A DNA stretch of 41,327 nucleotides from an uncultured Bdellovibrio sp. (lineage in GTDB: Bacteria; Bdellovibrionota; Bdellovibrionia; Bdellovibrionales; Bdellovibrionaceae). Location of the stretch: the NCBI RefSeq assembly GCF_946478835.1, contig NZ_CAMLDV010000012.1, positions 1 through 41,327 on the forward strand. Direction: 5' to 3'. Position numbers and translations under genes: made by a program. Positions 35,193 to 41,327 of the stretch are shown in pieces. How positions within the stretch are numbered: the first letter of the stretch is position 1; every line of letters begins with the position of its first letter. Below the pieces are notes generated by a model. The model worked only from the letters and a program-made list of their open reading frames with translations, had not been told where the DNA came from and did no database searches.

Positions 35193-36176
35193 CTATTTGA
35201 TAAGACCGATCTCACGCAAACGTTGCATCAAGAAATCGTGTCCAGTGATATCAGGGTATTTCGCGCCTGTCCCTTTACAAGATGGCAAGCAGCTCAACAT
35301 CGCTTCTGGATGCGGATGCATAAAGAATGGCATTGAGTAACGGCTTTGGTTTTTACCGTCTTGCGGGTTGATCACGCGATGAGTAGTTGAAGGCAATACG
35401 TCGTTTGTTAAACGAGCCAACATATCACCCACATCGACGATCAAAGTATCTGGTTCAGAATCGATATCCAACCATTGACCATCGCGGTCTTTCAATTGAA
35501 GGCCGGAAGCCGTTGCCGCTGGCAAAATTGTAATGAAGTTGATGTCTTCATGAGCTGCCGCGCGCACGCAACGAGGATCTACACCCTCTGGAATTGGTGG
35601 ATAGTGAAGAAGACGCAAGATTGAATTTCCATCTTTCGTCATTTTCGCAAAGAAGTCTTTTTCAACTTCAAGAGGCATCGTCAAAGCTTCAAGCATTACG
35701 TTTCCTGCTTCTTCCAAAGCATCAAACAAAGCTGTGAAGTGAGATTTAAATTCAGGAATCTCTGTCGGCCATACGTTTTCAGGATAAACCGTTTTCAAAG
35801 CGTGACCTTCAGGAAGAACGCGACCCACGTGCCAGAACTCTTTCAAGTCCATCACAGGAGAATCTTTTGCGTGCTCTTGACCAAACGGAGTGTAACCACG
35901 CTGGAAGCCCGCTTTAGGAGAGATGTAAGATTTTTTTACGTCCGTTGGAAGAGAGTAAAACTTTTGAAGAATATCGTAAGCTTTATGCAGATCTGCGGCT
36001 TTCACGTTGTGATCTTTAAGAATGATGAAGCCGTATTCTTTAAGACCTGTGAAAAGATTGTCGATGAATTTCGCGCGGTCCGCGTCTGAGCCTTTTGTGT
36101 AGCTAGCAAGGCTCAATGTTGGAACTTTACGAAGAGTGCTGTTTTCAGAATGAGAAGCAGTATCCAATGTTCTCAC
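35193..36176 (-). CDS. 2-oxoglutarate/Fe(II)-dependent oxygenase, IPNS-like family
   Basis: 327 residues. The jelly-roll iron site is intact: His209 and Asp211 (AAHED), and the distal His266 (STTHRV). The 2-oxoglutarate site R-Y-S (279-281) is present. The N-terminal part (D-N-L-F-T-G-L-K-E-Y-G-F-I-I-L-K-D-H) matches the DIOX_N domain of isopenicillin-N-synthase-like and plant-type 2OG oxygenases. The substrate is unknown; hydroxylation of a small molecule is likely. The start is GTG with a perfect AGGAGG six bases upstream, but that site is buried in a hairpin. Downstream of trmO on the same strand, 66 bp apart, so one transcript is possible. Confidence 0.93.
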   Translation of the reverse strand: MRTLDTASHSENSTLRKVPTLSLASYTKGSDADRAKFIDNLFTGLKEYGFIILKDHNVKAADLHKAYDILQKFYSLPTDVKKSYISPKAGFQRGYTPFGQEHAKDSPVMDLKEFWHVGRVLPEGHALKTVYPENVWPTEIPEFKSHFTALFDALEEAGNVMLEALTMPLEVEKDFFAKMTKDGNSILRLLHYPPIPEGVDPRCVRAAAHEDINFITILPAATASGLQLKDRDGQWLDIDSEPDTLIVDVGDMLARLTNDVLPSTTHRVINPQDGKNQSRYSMPFFMHPHPEAMLSCLPSCKGTGAKYPDITGHDFLMQRLREIGLIK

Positions 36177-36180
36177 GATT

Positions 36181-36207
36181 TCCCTCCTGTGTTAGGTTCA
36201 GGAGGGA
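36181..36207 (-). promoter_or_regulatory. Hairpin sequestering the oxygenase ribosome site
   Basis: TCCCTCCTG (36181-36189) and CAGGAGGGA (36199-36207) form a perfect 9-bp inverted repeat with a nine-base loop. The whole Shine-Dalgarno AGGAGG lies in the stem, six bases before the GTG. This would act as a translational switch, or possibly as a thermometer. Confidence 0.65.
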
Positions 36208-36242
36208 CTCTAGCAAGGTGCGCAAATAAAAGGCAACTGCAA

Positions 36243-36950
36243 CTAAATATGTATGAAACGAATATCAAAAACTCGGACCAAAGTGGGAGTTTCAAATTTG
36301 AAATGGACATCGCCATCAAACAAACGAACCGCGTGTTCATTGCGATAAGGAGATTCTTTTTCCTCATAACCGCGATAAACCACAGGACGCGGATCCAATT
36401 TGAGGGTTTCCTCGACAACTTTTCTTAATGACTGATCTGGGTGACGAGCTTCCCACTCTTTCATAAGAGCTTCCGCGTGCTCGGTAAATTCTACATGGAT
36501 CGGGTCTTTGGCGATTTCGGCGGGCCAGCCGGTGCGCGCATTTGGAATCGACTCCACCTCAGGCAGATAGGGCTTGATATCCAAGATGGGCGTGCCATCC
36601 ACAAGGTCCGCGCCCGCAACGATGATTCCATCTTTCTCAACTTTAATCAGTTCAACTAACGAAAGGCCAATCGGATTAGGACGATGCGGACTGCGAGTCG
36701 CAAACACGCCCATCGTTTTACCTTCGAGGCGCGGAGGATGAACCTTCGCATGAAAGCGCGCCGTTTTGTTTTGATGAAAAACCCACACGAGCCACACATG
36801 ACTAAAACCTTCGAGCCCCTGAAGAGATTCTTCAGGTTGAAGATCCGCACGAATTTTCAGTCGCGCCCAAGCATCCTTTACAAGGCCAGGCTGTCGCGGC
36901 GTCCCGAATTTATCGCGAAAACATGATTCTAAATAGCCAATAGGTTCCAT
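36243..36950 (-). CDS. trmO: tRNA (N6-threonylcarbamoyladenosine-N6)-methyltransferase TrmO
   Basis: 235 residues, like E. coli TrmO. Hallmarks: F-G-T-P-R-Q-P-G-L-V near the start, G-L-E-G-F-S-H-V-W-L-V-W-V-F-H, then MGVFATRSPHRPNPIGLS-type core and L-D-I-K-P-Y-L-P. The C-terminal part includes D-P-R-P with the terminal strands. It methylates t6A37 in tRNA-Thr using SAM. The frame is open further upstream to 37052, but homology begins at this ATG. No normal Shine-Dalgarno precedes it; a palindrome lies there instead. Confidence 0.93.
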   Translation of the reverse strand: MEPIGYLESCFRDKFGTPRQPGLVKDAWARLKIRADLQPEESLQGLEGFSHVWLVWVFHQNKTARFHAKVHPPRLEGKTMGVFATRSPHRPNPIGLSLVELIKVEKDGIIVAGADLVDGTPILDIKPYLPEVESIPNARTGWPAEIAKDPIHVEFTEHAEALMKEWEARHPDQSLRKVVEETLKLDPRPVVYRGYEEKESPYRNEHAVRLFDGDVHFKFETPTLVRVFDIRFIHI

Positions 36951-36952
36951 AG

Positions 36953-36967
36953 AGGTACGCCGTACCT
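36953..36967. promoter_or_regulatory. Perfect palindrome directly before trmO
   Basis: AGGTACG-C-CGTACCT is a 7-bp inverted repeat ending two bases before the trmO start codon. It could be an operator, or a hairpin at the very front of the message. No other copy was noticed. Confidence 0.5.
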
Positions 36968-37012
36968 TTTTGAATTGCCTCGCGTCAAGGACTTTCAAAT
37001 GACACTCCATTT

Positions 37013-37042
37013 TTGAGTGACACTCGCTCTGGATTGCATAAA
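37013..37042 (+). promoter_or_regulatory. Candidate promoter of the Tyr-rich protein gene
   Basis: TTGAGT, an 18-bp spacer and CATAAA lie 30 bp upstream of the ATG. A GAGTG-A-CACTC palindrome (37015-37025) overlaps the -35 box, and TGACACTC occurs twice (37000 and 37018). These suggest a regulator site. Confidence 0.4.
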
Positions 37043-37071
37043 ACGAAAGCATATCTTTTAGGAGGGTTCTT

Positions 37072-37503
37072 ATGAAACATTTGATTTTTGTAGCCGCTCT
37101 TGCTTTGGGCGTGAGTGCATCTGCATTTGCCGGAGAACTTGATAACGAGTCTTCAGTAACGAATCAATCCATGAACGGAACGGTTGTCATTCGCGTGGAT
37201 ACGCGCACGAACCAAACGGCTGTGATGGCTTCTGATAAAGTGATGGCCAACGACACTCAAGCTCAGGCCTTGGCTTTGAAAGGTTCTTTCCAAGCTGTTT
37301 CTGCTGAAAATGTCAGAAGCGAATTGGATAACGATGCGGGAGCGTCGAGCTGGTACTTCTGCAATCCATGCGGAAACTACAACAGCGGTTACAACACTTA
37401 CTACTATAGCTACGTTTACTGGTACGGCACTTGGTATACACCGTGCTACACATACAGCTATAGCTACTATCAGTACTATTACTACTCAAACTATCGTTGG
37501 TAG
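37072..37503 (+). CDS. Secreted protein with a tyrosine-rich tail
   Basis: 143 residues. A signal peptide ends at A-F-A-G (about residue 20). The middle (about 21-90) is ordinary and hydrophilic (Asn, Gln, Ser, Ala). The last 52 residues are extreme: 20 Tyr, 4 Trp, 3 Cys, and the rest mostly Ser, Asn and Thr, ending R-W. Such tails may be adhesive, cross-linked through tyrosines or used as a substrate for modification. TAGGAGG precedes the ATG. The S8 protease gene follows 69 bp downstream, after a weak hairpin. No known family recognised. Confidence 0.78.
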   Translation: MKHLIFVAALALGVSASAFAGELDNESSVTNQSMNGTVVIRVDTRTNQTAVMASDKVMANDTQAQALALKGSFQAVSAENVRSELDNDAGASSWYFCNPCGNYNSGYNTYYYSYVYWYGTWYTPCYTYSYSYYQYYYYSNYRW

Positions 37504-37512
37504 TTGATGAAG

Positions 37513-37534
37513 AGCGGTCCTTAAGGGCCGCTTT
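37513..37534 (+). terminator. Weak terminator or attenuator between the Tyr-rich and protease genes
   Basis: AGCGGTCC (37513-37520) pairs with GGGCCGCT (37525-37532) around a TTAA loop with one G-U; only two T residues follow the stem. It may partially stop transcription so that the first gene is made in excess over the protease. Confidence 0.6.
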
Positions 37535-37572
37535 CTCTATGGGGCTTTTGTTTTTTTGAAGGGTCTTTGTTC

Positions 37573-39153
37573 ATGAAGTTATTGATTTCTTTTTTGAGCG
37601 TTTGTTTTTCTTTTCAATTCGCCTTTGCGGCTTCTCCATTCTCAAATCTTGATGGCGTTAAATACTCTTTAGGATTTTCTCCTTACTACTCTCAACAAAA
37701 TCCGGGACGTCGCCTTAAGATCGCAGTCTTAGACAAAGGATTTTATGGTTATGAAAAAGAGTTGGGTCGCTCTCTACCTGCTTCTACTCGTTACATTGCT
37801 GGGCCCGTCGCAAATCCAGAAAATGTGAATGTGGAGCATGGTCTTCGTATGGCGCAAATTTTAGTTGCGATGATGACGAATGATATGCAGGCAACACAAT
37901 GGATGCCGGAGCTGACACTTTATAATGTTTTTGGATTTTCAAATTTCAAAGCGGCGATTGATGATGTGATCGCAAACAAAGTGGACCTCGTGCTTTATTC
38001 TGAAGTGTGGGAGTACGGCGGAAATTTTGATGGCACAGGTTTCATCAATAATGAAGTCAACCGCGCCACACGCAACGGCGTGATCTGGGTGAATGCCGCA
38101 GGAAATTTTGCTTTAACGACTTACAATTCAGGCATTCGCACACTGAAAGATGATTGGGTGCAATTACCGGATCAAAACAACGCCTTGATGATTCGTTGTG
38201 AAAACCGCAATGGCAAATGTCCCGTGAAAATCGTTCTTTCCTGGAATGATTTTAAAAACGACGTGGAGCTGGGAACAGATAAAGACCTGGATCTTGCTTT
38301 GACGGACGATATGCTCAGCATTGTGCAAACAAGTGCATTGAAACAATCCAAAGATCCAAAGGAATCTCGCCCTGGTTTTTCAAAATATCCACGTGAGATC
38401 ATTGCTGCGGAACTTTCTAATGGCACCTACTTCTTGCGTGTGAAAAATCGCTCACAAAACTTTGTGGATCGCGATCAGTTGCGCATCACTGTCGACGGCG
38501 AAGTGACGATGCCTTCTCATAGCATCAATGACACGATCTTAAATCCGGCAGATAATACAACGGTCATTACTGTAGGGGCTTCGGATTCAGATCGTTCTTC
38601 CTCTTCAAAAGACAAACCCGATCTTTTAGCGCCGTCTTCTATTCGTTTAGCAGGCGGCGGAGAATATCGTGGCAGTTCCAATGCCGCGGCGATCGTTGCT
38701 GCCGGTTTGGGAATTTTGAAATCTCAAGAGCCGCGCATGACTCGCAAAGATCTTTTAGACACAGTCACTCGCGGTAACGGTGATGGTTGGAACCAACGTG
38801 GAGTTTCATTGAACCTTTTAGGATTTGGTCCTACGGGCCCTGGATGTTTTATTGATGTAAATTTAAATCCAGTGCCTGATTATGTTCGGGAAGTCTTGTC
38901 TCGCGGTGGAGTTCCTGTGCAGACAACAGCCGCCGTTCGTGTGATGGTGCCTTTTGATCCGATTACAATGGCATCTAATCATCGTCGAAATTTATTGAAC
39001 GACATGATCGTCGCTCTTCCACAAGGTGGGTATGCTGTTTACCCACGTTTTGCTGCGATTCCTCCGGGAGCGGTTGAAATATTCCAACGTCCTCTTGAAG
39101 CAGGACTTTGCCGTCCGACTCCCATTGGTGGCGGAAAGAATTTTCATCTTTAA
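37573..39153 (+). CDS. Subtilisin-like (S8) serine protease, exported
   Basis: 526 residues from the ATG; a TTG at 37567 is unlikely. A signal peptide ends near A-F-A (about residue 19). The triad is intact: Asp54 in AVLDKGF, His89 in V-E-H-G-L-R, and Ser369 in G-S-S-N-A-A, with the oxyanion Asn178 in A-A-G-N. A domain inserted between the Asn and Ser blocks (about 200-310) resembles a PPC-type beta domain. There is no propeptide of normal length; the gap between signal peptide and Asp54 is short. It is probably secreted or periplasmic. Its neighbour upstream is the Tyr-rich secreted protein, a possible substrate. Confidence 0.9.
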   Translation: MKLLISFLSVCFSFQFAFAASPFSNLDGVKYSLGFSPYYSQQNPGRRLKIAVLDKGFYGYEKELGRSLPASTRYIAGPVANPENVNVEHGLRMAQILVAMMTNDMQATQWMPELTLYNVFGFSNFKAAIDDVIANKVDLVLYSEVWEYGGNFDGTGFINNEVNRATRNGVIWVNAAGNFALTTYNSGIRTLKDDWVQLPDQNNALMIRCENRNGKCPVKIVLSWNDFKNDVELGTDKDLDLALTDDMLSIVQTSALKQSKDPKESRPGFSKYPREIIAAELSNGTYFLRVKNRSQNFVDRDQLRITVDGEVTMPSHSINDTILNPADNTTVITVGASDSDRSSSSKDKPDLLAPSSIRLAGGGEYRGSSNAAAIVAAGLGILKSQEPRMTRKDLLDTVTRGNGDGWNQRGVSLNLLGFGPTGPGCFIDVNLNPVPDYVREVLSRGGVPVQTTAAVRVMVPFDPITMASNHRRNLLNDMIVALPQGGYAVYPRFAAIPPGAVEIFQRPLEAGLCRPTPIGGGKNFHL

Positions 39154-39160
39154 TTTTTCT

Positions 39161-39192
39161 AAAAAAAGCGTCGTCTCACTTTGAGACGGCGC
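39161..39192 (-). terminator. Strong hairpin with a minus-strand T-run
   Basis: GCGTCGTCTCA (39168-39178) pairs with TGAGACGGCGC (39182-39192) with one wobble. Seven A residues precede it, so the intrinsic T-run is on the minus strand. The plus strand continues with CCAAATTTGG. It may still end the protease transcript, but its best polarity is against the genes around it. Confidence 0.6.
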
Positions 39193-39294
39193 CAAATTTG
39201 GTCGCAGCTCTGTCAGTTCCTTAACGATCAATTGCTCTATGTTATCTATAAAATATGGTCCGCGAATTGCTTTTACCTTCTTATGAGGTGAACA

Positions 39295-40362
39295 ATGTGC
39301 GTCTTTAAATTCAAAACACTCTGCCTTTCTTTATTGGCACTCACATTCCTTTTATCTTTCAATGCGAAGGCGGAAGATGAAACGAATCTTCTTCTAGTGC
39401 CAAACGAAAAAGACGTTCCGACCATCACATCTGAATCTCAAGAGATGGAAGTTCGCTTTGATCCCTCTGAAGTTACGGAGTCAGAAAAAAACTTTGACCG
39501 CGAAAAATTCATTCGTGATTCCAGAGACCGCATGACGGCGGAACCCTCCCAAGAAAAAATCGAAATCTGGTCAGGCCCTCGCTCTGAAGAACACTTGCAA
39601 AAACTTTTGCAACTTTCAGATGCAGAGATCGCTTCGTTCCTCGGAAAGAAAGAAGCTTTCCTTGGAAAATTCGCGAAGACTTTGGCGTTCTTCCGTTTAT
39701 CTCCGAAGAAAATTAACAAGGTTTTGCTAGAACTGAACAATCGTTTCTATGAAAGCTCCCATGTTGTTTCCCGCAGTAACACGAAGGGTGCGGCGATGAT
39801 GTTCTCCGTTTCAGGCGGTATGGCTTTGCCACAGAAATTCGTCAAAACTTTAAAAGAGCGTAGTATCGGCAAGTACATTCCTGAGTCAGGTGGATTTTAT
39901 TACATGATGGGACTCGGCGTGAGCTTTGCCCGCCGTGTGGATGAAAATAAAAAATCCAAATTCGTTTTTGAAATCTTTATGGATGTGGAAAGATTGAAGT
40001 CCACTCTGACCGGACTTGTGGAAGTTTCCGCTGCGGGAACTTACGGTCTTGTATTTGAAAAACGCACTGGCGAATTCACTCACCAAAAAAGCAATACCAC
40101 TTACGGTGGCGTTGCCGGAGTTTTCCGTCAAGGAACACATCAGTTTGGTTGGGCGGCTTCAACAGGTCTTTCCATGCCTCCAGGAATCGGCGCGATCCTG
40201 GTTTATCAAGATGAAGTGACTCGTTATTATCTTTTCCGCACGGAAAATCTGAAAGTGACATTGCCAGCTTTGCGTATGATCAAAAACAACGTTTTAGATT
40301 ATTTCAGAAATCTTCTTGGCAATAAGACTCACATCATAACTTGCAACCAGGCCATCATGTAA
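39295..40362 (+). CDS. Exported hypothetical protein
   Basis: 355 residues. A signal peptide ends near N-A-K-A (about residue 26). Residues 30-110 are acidic and polar; residues 100-150 are helical (L-S-D-A-E-I-A-S-F-L-G-K). The C-terminal 190 residues are beta-rich with glycine-rich strand starts (M-M-F-S-V-S-G-G-M-A-L, Y-Y-M-M-G-L-G-V-S-F), which could form a small barrel or sit at the outer membrane. One late Cys is present. No known family. GAGG upstream of the ATG supports the start. A bidirectional terminator follows. Confidence 0.75.
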   Translation: MCVFKFKTLCLSLLALTFLLSFNAKAEDETNLLLVPNEKDVPTITSESQEMEVRFDPSEVTESEKNFDREKFIRDSRDRMTAEPSQEKIEIWSGPRSEEHLQKLLQLSDAEIASFLGKKEAFLGKFAKTLAFFRLSPKKINKVLLELNNRFYESSHVVSRSNTKGAAMMFSVSGGMALPQKFVKTLKERSIGKYIPESGGFYYMMGLGVSFARRVDENKKSKFVFEIFMDVERLKSTLTGLVEVSAAGTYGLVFEKRTGEFTHQKSNTTYGGVAGVFRQGTHQFGWAASTGLSMPPGIGAILVYQDEVTRYYLFRTENLKVTLPALRMIKNNVLDYFRNLLGNKTHIITCNQAIM

Positions 40363-40369
40363 AAATAAA

Positions 40370-40402
40370 AAAACCCGCTTCGGGCAAACGAAGACGGGTT
40401 TT
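40370..40402. terminator. Bidirectional terminator between convergent genes
   Basis: AAAACCCG (40370-40377) pairs with CGGGTTTT (40395-40402), with an inner CTTCG/CGAAG stem. Flanking A- and T-runs allow use in both directions, for the exported protein and for the Crp-like gene. Confidence 0.88.
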
Positions 40403-40435
40403 AAAATGTCTTTTGCATAGACAAAAGTTTTCTTT

Positions 40436-41152
40436 TTAGAAATTGCCGGATCTTTTCATCAAGCCATCTTTGTTTTTGATGATGATCTCTTTACCGTTTA
40501 GATCGATGAGACCCTCATTTTTAAACTCAGTCAGATGACGAGACAAAGATTCATTGATTGTGCTGGCAAGCTGAGCGAACTCATTGCGTGTCAGTTTTAA
40601 ATTCAATGAAATTCCGTTGGGAGTTTGCACTCCGAATTTGTCAGCAAGCAAAACCAATTGGTAAGCGATGCGCTCTTGCACCGATGCCAAATAGTGAAGC
40701 TGACTGATGGTTTCAAAGGACTCAAGATCGTTCACTGCTTGGTTGAGCAGCAATTTTACTAACGGACTTGCTTGAGCAATCGCCACTTGAATCAATTCGC
40801 GTGGGTAAAGCCAAAGCACTGTCGACTTAACAGCTTTCGCATGACTCTGGGCAGGCATGCCTTTTACCAAAGCCTTGTAACCAAAATATTCTCCTGGAGA
40901 TACCAGTTTGGTTACGTATTCATTTGTAGTTGTGCGTCCGCGGGCATGAGAGCGGTTAACTACAACTTTAACACAGCCAGATTGCACGTAATACAGACCC
41001 TTCGCCGGATCCCCTTCTTTGAAAATCATCTCTTCTTCTTTGAGATGAATCACTTCATAAGGAACGTTTGAAGTATTCGGAATACTTAGGTTTTGATTGC
41101 CCATAAAACCAAGGGAGTTTACTCCGCCATTGAGTATTGTTTGAGATTCCAT
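40436..41152 (-). CDS. Crp/Fnr family transcription regulator
   Basis: 238 residues. Residues about 30-150 are a cyclic-nucleotide-binding-type barrel (F-K-E-G-D-P-A-K-G-L-Y-Y-V-Q-S-G-C-V-K-V, then S-P-G-E-Y-F-G). A long dimer helix follows, then a helix-turn-helix (L-T-R-N-E-F-A-Q-L-A-S-T-I-N-E-S-L-S-R-H-L). No N-terminal Fnr-type cysteine cluster is present. The phosphate-binding loop lacks the classical R-T-A-S signature, so cAMP binding is uncertain. GGAGGT precedes the ATG. Its own promoter carries a perfect inverted repeat just downstream of the -10 box, which suggests autoregulation. Confidence 0.9.
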   Translation of the reverse strand: MESQTILNGGVNSLGFMGNQNLSIPNTSNVPYEVIHLKEEEMIFKEGDPAKGLYYVQSGCVKVVVNRSHARGRTTTNEYVTKLVSPGEYFGYKALVKGMPAQSHAKAVKSTVLWLYPRELIQVAIAQASPLVKLLLNQAVNDLESFETISQLHYLASVQERIAYQLVLLADKFGVQTPNGISLNLKLTRNEFAQLASTINESLSRHLTEFKNEGLIDLNGKEIIIKNKDGLMKRSGNF

Positions 41153-41188
41153 ACTCTATTACCTCCGAGCTTTCTTCGTTGGGTTAAT

Positions 41189-41207
41189 GTTTAGGCCAAT
41201 CCTAAAC
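41189..41207. promoter_or_regulatory. Inverted repeat at the start of the Crp-like transcript
   Basis: GTTTAGG, five bases, CCTAAAC is a perfect 7-bp inverted repeat. It lies 5-23 bp downstream of a TATAAT box, over the likely start of transcription. Possible autoregulatory operator. Confidence 0.55.
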
Positions 41208-41211
41208 TGGT

Positions 41212-41217
41212 ATTATA
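41212..41217 (-). promoter_or_regulatory. -10 box of the Crp-like gene
   Basis: A perfect TATAAT on the minus strand, 60 bp before the ATG. No good -35 is visible at the usual distance (TCGAAA is found there), which fits activator dependence. Confidence 0.55.
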
Positions 41218-41290
41218 CAGCCGCCTAATTGAAATTTCGACATAACACTCTTGTAACGGCAGTCTATTAACGCCCTGACATGCTTTTGAC

Positions 41291-41319
41291 TTGACTCACA
41301 GAGACACGTCCCCTAATTT
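41291..41319 (+). promoter_or_regulatory. Candidate outward promoter at the window edge
   Basis: TTGACT, a 17-bp spacer and TAATTT on the plus strand. It would drive a gene beyond the window, divergent from the Crp-like gene. Confidence 0.35.
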
Positions 41320-41327
41320 CAGCCCAA

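Noticed and set aside
35739..36089. Plus-strand 116-codon frame opposite the 2OG oxygenase
   Set aside because: Shadow of a well-supported gene, with no ribosome site and no protein pattern.
36951..37052. Upstream extension of trmO by 34 codons
   Set aside because: The 235-residue product from 36950 already matches the family length and N-terminus.

Overview
The window looks like chromosomal DNA of a predatory or Bdellovibrio-like Gram-negative bacterium (Bdellovibrionota). This is inferred from several things together: moderate GC, many secreted proteins and lipoproteins of unknown function, a DivIVA protein beside yggS and proC in an organism that also has outer-membrane barrels, an FHA/TadC operon, and a very large Nik1-like poly-HAMP kinase. 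No rRNA, tRNA, phage, transposase or CRISPR is visible. Most of the window is ordinary chromosome with dense, overlapping operons.

Layout. 1-1793: two divergent secreted proteins, the second a Gly/Ser-rich Ig-like lipoprotein. 1794-10274 (minus): a five-gene signalling operon reading poly-HAMP hybrid kinase, REC-PAS-kinase-REC, winged-helix protein and two small DUF5985-like membrane proteins. 10595-11635 (minus): an ExbB/ExbD pair. 11713-13521 (plus): a sulfatase-fold lipoprotein that has lost its catalytic residues. 13527-20347 (minus): a six-gene overlapping operon of an orphan TadC, a DUF192 protein, three membrane-anchored FHA proteins and a PP2C-fold protein lacking the catalytic aspartates. 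20377-26386 (plus): maf, a propeller-like lipoprotein, a trypsin-like lipoprotein protease, then yggS-proC-divIVA-yggU. 26403-30276: a putative outer-membrane protein divergent from an MFS exporter and a cysteine-less rhodanese-like protein, then a porin-like barrel. 30277-31020: a structured intergenic region. 31021-33699: valS. 33780-36950 (minus): two exported hypotheticals, a 2OG-Fe(II) oxygenase and trmO. 37072-40362 (plus): a Tyr-rich secreted protein, an S8 protease and an exported hypothetical. 40436-41152 (minus): a Crp/Fnr regulator.

Three places deserve most attention. (1) The gap before valS holds a 36-codon cationic single-span membrane peptide whose Shine-Dalgarno sequence is locked in a hairpin. 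It also holds a decayed second copy of that gene start and a 31-bp inverted repeat with a structured loop. The peptide locus has the architecture of a type I toxin. (2) The TadC/FHA operon joins three phosphothreonine-reader proteins to a degenerate PP2C, with no kinase gene in the window. This suggests a membrane scaffold read out by phosphorylation but with a pseudo-phosphatase. (3) The Tyr-rich secreted protein (20 Tyr in its last 52 residues) precedes an intact subtilisin-like protease.

A recurring theme is base-pairing of strong Shine-Dalgarno sequences with an upstream complement, most clearly before the small peptide and before the 2OG oxygenase. All function calls rest on motifs read by eye. 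No database search was run.
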